Shown here piece after piece: positions 6,155 through 10,930 of a DNA stretch of 10,930 nt; the first letter of the stretch is position 1; every line of letters begins with the position of its first letter. Under the pieces are notes generated by a model, which was given only the letters and a program-made list of their open reading frames with translations, was not told the DNA's origin and made no database searches. The position numbers and the translations under genes were made by a program. This DNA is from JBFWIW01 sp050253535 (GTDB taxonomy: Bacteria; Bacillota; Clostridia; Oscillospirales; Oscillospiraceae): the NCBI GenBank assembly GCA_050253535.1, contig JBFWIW010000081.1, forward strand, positions 1 to 10,930. The letters run 5' to 3'.

Positions 6155-8983
6155 TTACTCGTCGTTTACGGGGTTCTCCTCAATATACTTCATTGTCTCT
6201 TTATACGTCTGGCCAAAGAAATATTTTTCCGGCTTGAGCTCTTTACCCTCTGCCTTCGCAGCCAGCGCCGCTTTTACTTTTTCAGGCGTAGCGGGAAGCT
6301 CATATATGCGTACACCGACAGCGTCGTTAATAGCGTTTATGACAGCCATGTGACCGACGCTCTGGAAGTTCTCGGAGCATCCGCAGGAGCCCTGCGGCCC
6401 TCTCTCCCTTGGCGTTACATGGTACATATACTCAATGTCGTCAGGAATATCATCGATCGTCGGAACACCGGCGCCTAGCATGGTCGCGTGGCGCTTTAGA
6501 TCACTATAGTCCTCCTTTAGCGCAAAGCCTATGGAGTGGGAGAGCCCGCCTAAGGCCTGTCCTTCAACGGCAAGATTATTGCCGATCACACCGATATCGG
6601 TTATCGCCTTGACGTTTAAGACCTTCGACTTACCCGTCTGTGTATCGACCTCAACCTCGGCCAAAATCATCAGATAGTTAGCTTCCGGCGCACCGTTGCC
6701 CACACCTGAGTCAACATTAATATGAACAGTGTCCGCGTGTGTAGTGTGCTTGCCCTCATAGCGGGTGGGAATACCCTCAGCCACCATCTCGTCGTAGGTG
6801 CGGAACGTTCCGTCCGGCTTTTTCATGGCCGCGATAAGGTCGTTTGCCGCGTTAATCGTGGCTCTGCCCACCATATAGTGAGAACGGCTGCCGGATGCGG
6901 GACCTGTCGCTGGGGTGATTGCCGTATCGTTCATAACAAGCTTTATCTGATCCGGACGCAGACCGAGGGGACGCAGGGCCTCGTGTGCGTTCGTAAGCGC
7001 ACCGATATCGGCCCCCTGGCCCATCTGCTCCCATGAACTGTAATGTGTGACTGTCCCATCGGGATTAAGCTCAAGCTGTATTATTGCCGTGTCGGCGGGA
7101 AGTCCGGCATGATATCCTCCGATAACGAAACCGATACCGTGCTTCTTCGTTTCCGTGGAAGCGGCGGCTGCGCGTTTCTTGGCATCCTGATAATAGGGGC
7201 GTATCTTGTCCATCATGGCCTCCATTGGGTATTCGCGGTATGGATAGCTGTTGACAGTGAGATCGCCTGGTCTAGCAATGTTAAGATAGCGGAATTCAAA
7301 ACGGTCCATCCCGATTTTGTCCGCCATCATATCCATAAGCGCCTCAGAGGAGGTGTAGCACTGCGGAGACGCAAAAGCGCGGTACATTATTCCAAAAGCT
7401 GTGTTGCTTAGGCCCGCGCGTACAAGTCCGCGGATGTTGGGTACGTTATAGGGATTGCCTATGAAGCGAACTCCCTTATCTACGAGCTTGACGCTGGTCT
7501 CGGGGTACCCGCCGTGCTCAAGGCACATGTCGTATTCAAGGCCAATGATATGTCCGTCCTTGTCGCACGCCATACGGGCGTTTGTATATGATGGTGCACG
7601 CTTACCGGTAAAGGCCTGGTGCTGCGCATACGGCATCGTTAGGGTCACGGGCTTCCCCACAGCCATCGCGCAGACAGCCATTAATGCGGGACCCGACGGG
7701 CTCATTGAATAACCGAAGGAAGCTCCCGTTGGATTCTGTATTATGCGTATCTTTTCAAGGGGCAAACCGATACCGGCGGCTATCTGCGCTCTATTCGCAT
7801 GTATGGTCTGACTCTTGCACTGGACGGTTATGCGGCCCTCGTCGTCCCAATATGCCTGCATGGTGTCTGGCTCGAGCACGAGGTGCGGTTCTCTTGAGCT
7901 GTAGAAACTGCCCTCAACAACATAGGGCGCATTATTAAATACATCTTCCGTGGTCTTACCCTTTGCCACACGGTTTACACAGAACTGGTTCGGAGTTTCC
8001 TCGTGTATACGCAGGGCCCCCGGCGCAAGCGCCTCCACAACCGTTTTATATACCGGCAGTTCCTCGAGCTCGACCTCTACCGCATCGGCGGCGGCTCTGG
8101 CCTCCTCTGCCGTACGCGCCGCCACTACCGCTGCGACGTCACCATAGCGGAATATCTTCTTGTCGCAGATGATGGGCTTTATAAGGCCGTCGCTTGTTGC
8201 TCTTGGATGAGACTGCGGCATGGTGGCGATATTTGTGCCCTTTACATCTGCGGCTGTCACAATCTTCTCAACACCGGGCATAGCCGAGGCCTTGCTGACA
8301 TCAATCTTTTTTATATTCGCGTGCGAGGTCTTTGGCATTACAAGGGCAAGATGCAGCGTCTCCGGGGGCATTTTGAGGCCTATATCATCGCCGTAGTCGC
8401 AGAGTCCCGTAACTTTCTCGAGCGCCGTCGGCTTAGGATAGTCTGTAGTATATATTTTGCCATCTTCCGGCATGTTAAAGGTAATATCAGCCATGGTCTT
8501 CTCGCCGCGAAGGACGGCGGCGGCGGCTATAACCGCGTCTACAAGGGGTTTATAGCCCGTGCAGCGACATATATTATGGTGCTTCTGGAACCAGTCTCTC
8601 ACCTCTTCACGCGTCGGGGACGGATTATTTTCCAGAAGGCCCTTCGCCGATACGATGAAGCCCGGGCTGCAAAAGCCGCACTGAACTCCGCCGTAGGTTA
8701 TCCACGCCTGCTGGAGCGGATGCAGATGCAGCGGGGTTCCTATTCCTTCGATCGTTATAATCTCTGAATACTCGGGAACCTTACCTATTTTCTTTATACA
8801 GCTTCTGATGGGTTCGCCGTTAAGAAGTATGGTACAGGCGCCGCACTGTCCGGCATTACAGCCGACTTTAACGCCGGTAAGACCGTAACGACGGAGAACA
8901 TTTGCCAGAGTGTCCTTTTCAGGGTTGCAGACGAACATTCTGTTCACGCCATTTACTTTAAACCAAATTTTTTTTAAAGCCAT
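6155..8983 (-). CDS. mop: Mop-type molybdenum aldehyde oxidoreductase (xanthine oxidase family, single chain)
   Basis: This 942-residue enzyme carries two [2Fe-2S] clusters and a molybdopterin cofactor on one chain and lacks the FAD domain of xanthine dehydrogenases, the layout of Desulfovibrio gigas Mop (about 907 residues). Mop hydroxylates aldehydes to acids and passes electrons to flavodoxin- or ferredoxin-type carriers. The plant-type cluster uses Cys42, 47, 50 and 62; the second uses Cys102, 105, 139 and 141. A linker near 165-200 leads to the large domain with GASFGY (420-425), YRAFASPQ (534-541, Arg535) and MGQGADIG. The catalytic base is Glu871 in CSENFQ. The pocket differs from Mop: GVGE is GCSE and RGYGAPQ is RAFASPQ, so the substrate is uncertain and a purine or aromatic substrate is possible. 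About 30 charged residues extend past the Mop C-terminus. AGGTG lies seven bases before the ATG. The gene has its own promoter and no neighbouring cofactor genes. Confidence 0.88.
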   Translation of the reverse strand: MALKKIWFKVNGVNRMFVCNPEKDTLANVLRRYGLTGVKVGCNAGQCGACTILLNGEPIRSCIKKIGKVPEYSEIITIEGIGTPLHLHPLQQAWITYGGVQCGFCSPGFIVSAKGLLENNPSPTREEVRDWFQKHHNICRCTGYKPLVDAVIAAAAVLRGEKTMADITFNMPEDGKIYTTDYPKPTALEKVTGLCDYGDDIGLKMPPETLHLALVMPKTSHANIKKIDVSKASAMPGVEKIVTAADVKGTNIATMPQSHPRATSDGLIKPIICDKKIFRYGDVAAVVAARTAEEARAAADAVEVELEELPVYKTVVEALAPGALRIHEETPNQFCVNRVAKGKTTEDVFNNAPYVVEGSFYSSREPHLVLEPDTMQAYWDDEGRITVQCKSQTIHANRAQIAAGIGLPLEKIRIIQNPTGASFGYSMSPSGPALMAVCAMAVGKPVTLTMPYAQHQAFTGKRAPSYTNARMACDKDGHIIGLEYDMCLEHGGYPETSVKLVDKGVRFIGNPYNVPNIRGLVRAGLSNTAFGIMYRAFASPQCYTSSEALMDMMADKIGMDRFEFRYLNIARPGDLTVNSYPYREYPMEAMMDKIRPYYQDAKKRAAAASTETKKHGIGFVIGGYHAGLPADTAIIQLELNPDGTVTHYSSWEQMGQGADIGALTNAHEALRPLGLRPDQIKLVMNDTAITPATGPASGSRSHYMVGRATINAANDLIAAMKKPDGTFRTYDEMVAEGIPTRYEGKHTTHADTVHINVDSGVGNGAPEANYLMILAEVEVDTQTGKSKVLNVKAITDIGVIGNNLAVEGQALGGLSHSIGFALKEDYSDLKRHATMLGAGVPTIDDIPDDIEYMYHVTPRERGPQGSCGCSENFQSVGHMAVINAINDAVGVRIYELPATPEKVKAALAAKAEGKELKPEKYFFGQTYKETMKYIEENPVNDE

Positions 8984-9068
8984 TTCTTATCACCTTTTTG
9001 ACAAAGCCAGAACTTGCCTTCCTTTGTTTATTTTTTGGCAATCCTTTGATTGCATTGCATTGTTTTGG

Positions 9069-9097
9069 ATTGTACCAGATTTAAACATGATTTTCAA
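9069..9097 (-). promoter_or_regulatory. Sigma-A promoter of the Mo-hydroxylase gene
   Basis: On the minus strand TTGAAA (9097-9092) is followed by a 17-base spacer and TACAAT (9074-9069), with an A/T-rich stretch just upstream of the -35 box that could act as an UP element. Transcription would start near 9062 and give a leader of about 78 bases before the ATG at 8983. Confidence 0.72.
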
Positions 9098-9223
9098 CAC
9101 TTTTTATATTTTTTTAACGATTCAGCGAACGAATTCGGTAATTTCGCTTATTCTCGCAACTTTTTCAGCGATGCCGGAAAATCAGGCTCGGATATGCGGC
9201 AAATCCGTTCAATTAATAAAATT

Positions 9224-9252
9224 ATGTGCGGTTTTTAAAAAAAACCGCACAT
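9224..9252 (-). terminator. Terminator hairpin after the ClC gene
   Basis: A perfect 13-bp inverted repeat, ATGTGCGGTTTTT with its complement, has a 3-base loop and starts 27 bases past the ClC stop. On the minus strand it is followed by AATTTTATTAATT. The GC-rich part is only 6-8 pairs, so the efficiency is uncertain, but position and form fit a rho-independent terminator. Confidence 0.6.
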
Positions 9253-9279
9253 CTAACCTGCATTTCATTTTACAGACTA

Positions 9280-10845
9280 TTACTTCGGATTAGCGTTGCA
9301 TAACTCCCTAACATTCAGGTTTATATCTTTGTAAGTGCACTCAGAAGTCATAACGATCAGATAATCACCCGGTGATACCTTCGTGCCGCCTTTGGGTACA
9401 ATTTCTTTTTCTCCCCGGTGTATCCCAACAATCAATGTTCCCTGCGGCCAATCGATTTCCCTTATTAACTTGCCTGCAGCTTCGCTCCCAAGTTCAACCG
9501 GAACTTCTATCAACCCTCCGAGTTTTTCATCTTCTTTTTTTATCGTTTTTTTATTATCTTCTACTATGCGTTCAAGCAGCGCTTCATAAATAGGCGTTAC
9601 TTTTAAAATATCGGATAAAAACAGTGCGATAAAAGAACAGGCAGCAACCGGAAGCAAATGAACCAGAGATCCTGTCATTTCCGCCGTCAGGAGGATACTG
9701 GTTACAGGCGCTTTTACTGAGCTTGACAATGCCCCCGCCATTCCGCAAACTGCAAAATCTGCAATATATTCAGCAGGCAAACCAAAATGCGTCGCAATAA
9801 TGCCAAGTATGCTTCCTGAGAGAGCGCCCACAGACAGAATCGGCATAAAAATCCCACCCGGAATCCCGCTGCCAAAACACGTACATGTAAATATCATCTT
9901 GACCGCAAATATGATTATAAAACCGGCAAGGCCACCGTCATTCGTTTCAGCCATTTCGATCAGATTCTGTCCTCCGCCAAGAACTTCGGGTAAAAAAATA
10001 CCACACGGCAGGGCGATAAGGATAGCCACTACGGGCCGTATCATTACAGGCAGCTTATTGTATAATGTCTGAAAACCGAGCAGCAGTTTATTTATGGAAG
10101 CTCCGACCAAGCCTGACAGTATTCCCAACGGCAACAGCCATAAGTAGAGAGATACGTCAAGCTGCGGTATCGCCGTGAAACTGAGGACAGGCTTCAGCCC
10201 AAAAAAATATTTTGAAACGACATCCGCAGTGAGAGAAGCAGTTGTGGCAGCAATCAGAATAAGTGTTGAAAAACTTCTATGTACTTCTTCCAGTGCAAAA
10301 ACGATTCCTGAGAGCGGCGCGTTAAATGCGGCTGAAAGTCCTGCCGCCGCACCGCCGGTAATAAGGTAATTTTCTTCAAGCTTATTTTTACTTATTTTTT
10401 TAGCCATAGCCTGGCTTCCTGATGCACCTATTTGTATCGAAGGGCCCTCGCGCCCGAGCGAAAGTCCAAAAAACGAAGATAAAATACCGGCGGCATATCT
10501 GACAAATAGTACCGCATAGTACTTAATCTTAAGGCCATATAATAAAAGGCCTTCAACTTGAGGTATTCCGCTTCCCGTAGCCATTGGCTCGAGTTTTAAC
10601 AGCCAGGTTATAATAAGTCCTGCGGCAACGGCCAATATTATCCATGGAATTATGAGTACCGGGCGCAATTTGATATAGGCATAAAGCTTTATCGCGGTTT
10701 CTGTGCCATATTCTATACCTATGCGGTATAAAACAACCAAAAGCCCTACCAGAACTCCGGATATCAGTCCTTTTGAGGCAACACTCCATTTAATTTTATT
10801 CAGACTCGATAATATTTTGCAAATTCTGGACTTTTTTCCCCCCAT
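9280..10845 (-). CDS. ClC-family H+/Cl- exchange transporter with C-terminal TrkA_C (RCK_C) domain
   Basis: A 521-residue integral membrane protein that moves chloride against protons. The three ClC signatures are present: GSGIP (91-95, central Ser92), GREGP (131-135, gating Glu133) and GGIFMP (330-335), plus the pore tyrosine Tyr420 in TPIYEALL. Glu187 in FALEEVH matches the internal proton glutamate, Glu203, of E. coli ClcA, which points to an exchanger and not a passive channel. After the membrane part, residues about 445-505 form a TrkA_C/RCK_C-like cytosolic domain (LIEVPVELGSEAAGK, then PKGGTKVSPGDYLIVM), which is thought to sense a ligand or regulate transport. The ATG at 10845 has only a G-rich GGGGG nine bases upstream as ribosome site. 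The gene looks more A/T-rich than its neighbours. It appears to be a single-gene unit with its own promoter and terminator. Confidence 0.92.
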   Translation of the reverse strand: MGGKKSRICKILSSLNKIKWSVASKGLISGVLVGLLVVLYRIGIEYGTETAIKLYAYIKLRPVLIIPWIILAVAAGLIITWLLKLEPMATGSGIPQVEGLLLYGLKIKYYAVLFVRYAAGILSSFFGLSLGREGPSIQIGASGSQAMAKKISKNKLEENYLITGGAAAGLSAAFNAPLSGIVFALEEVHRSFSTLILIAATTASLTADVVSKYFFGLKPVLSFTAIPQLDVSLYLWLLPLGILSGLVGASINKLLLGFQTLYNKLPVMIRPVVAILIALPCGIFLPEVLGGGQNLIEMAETNDGGLAGFIIIFAVKMIFTCTCFGSGIPGGIFMPILSVGALSGSILGIIATHFGLPAEYIADFAVCGMAGALSSSVKAPVTSILLTAEMTGSLVHLLPVAACSFIALFLSDILKVTPIYEALLERIVEDNKKTIKKEDEKLGGLIEVPVELGSEAAGKLIREIDWPQGTLIVGIHRGEKEIVPKGGTKVSPGDYLIVMTSECTYKDINLNVRELCNANPK

Positions 10846-10895
10846 AACACTGTGCCCCCATAAAACAAAAAGTTTTTGACAACAAAACAGTGAAA

Positions 10896-10924
10896 ATTAT
10901 AACACATTTTTGTATTATTTTCAA
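10896..10924 (-). promoter_or_regulatory. Sigma-A promoter of the ClC gene
   Basis: On the minus strand TTGAAA (10924-10919) is followed after exactly 17 bases by a perfect TATAAT (10901-10896). Transcription would start near 10889, giving a leader of about 44 bases before the ATG at 10845. Confidence 0.8.
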
Positions 10925-10930
10925 TTTTTT

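Larger units (their letters stand above)
8984..9279. other. Intergenic region between the ClC and Mop genes
   Basis: About 296 bases, A/T-rich. On the minus strand it holds the ClC terminator, the Mop promoter and the Mop leader. The leader includes a small hairpin (GCAATC/GATTGC, 9038-9053). An 8-base direct repeat TTCAGCGA occurs at 9121-9128 and 9164-9171, upstream of the -35 box. I find no credible gene on either strand. Confidence 0.6.

Noticed and set aside
8003..8767. 254-codon open frame on the + strand inside the Mo-hydroxylase
   Set aside because: It is antisense to a well-supported enzyme whose conserved motifs cover the same bases; the open frame follows from the codon bias of the real gene.
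8984..9062. Molybdenum cofactor riboswitch
   Set aside because: The predicted leader is too short and lacks the multi-stem architecture of that class.
8910..9293. 127-codon + strand frame spanning the ClC/Mop gap
   Set aside because: It starts inside the Mop gene and covers the minus-strand promoter and terminator; its hydrophobic, Phe-rich translation reflects A/T-rich DNA.

Overview
The window looks like chromosomal DNA of an anaerobic Bacillota of the class Clostridia. The evidence is strong AGGAGG-type ribosome binding sites, some TTG starts, sigma-A promoters with exact 17-base spacers, a type IV pilus PilM/N/O set that ends without the outer-membrane partners PilP/PilQ, and oxygen-sensitive or anaerobe-typical enzymes (a radical SAM aminomutase and a Mop-type molybdenum hydroxylase). 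The organism assignment is inference. I see no tRNA, rRNA, CRISPR array, transposase or phage gene.

Layout. On the + strand, 105-2267 is a tight three-gene block, pilM-pilN-pilO, encoding the inner-membrane alignment complex of a type IV pilus; its promoter and upstream genes lie outside the window. It converges on a minus-strand block across a perfect 46-bp palindrome (2357-2402) that looks like a bidirectional terminator. Everything from 2425 to 10845 is on the minus strand. Read in the direction of transcription (right to left), the units are: a ClC-type H+/Cl- exchanger with a C-terminal TrkA_C/RCK_C-like domain (10845-9280); a one-chain Mo/2x[2Fe-2S] aldehyde oxidoreductase like Desulfovibrio gigas Mop (8983-6155); a class I/II aminotransferase resembling LL-diaminopimelate aminotransferase (5998-4829); and a two-gene operon of a D-Ala-D-Ala-ligase-like ATP-grasp enzyme (4580-3546) followed by a KamA-type lysine 2,3-aminomutase (3531-2425). 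Promoters with near-consensus -35/-10 boxes and 17-base spacers can be read in front of the ClC gene, the Mop gene and the ATP-grasp/kamA operon. Hairpins that can act as terminators follow each unit.

How the genes may work together. The pilus proteins form one machine. The most interesting unit is the ATP-grasp/kamA pair. KamA keeps every residue needed to make beta-lysine from lysine, but it lacks the whole zinc site of the classical enzyme. The ligase keeps the ATP and Mg2+ residues of the Ddl family but not the usual D-alanine-binding N-terminal signature. Together they suggest a small pathway in which beta-lysine is made and then joined by an amide bond to an unknown acceptor. The nearby DapL-like aminotransferase would fit a lysine/diaminopimelate theme, but it is a separate unit and the link is speculative. 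The Mo enzyme and the ClC exchanger appear to be independent genes.
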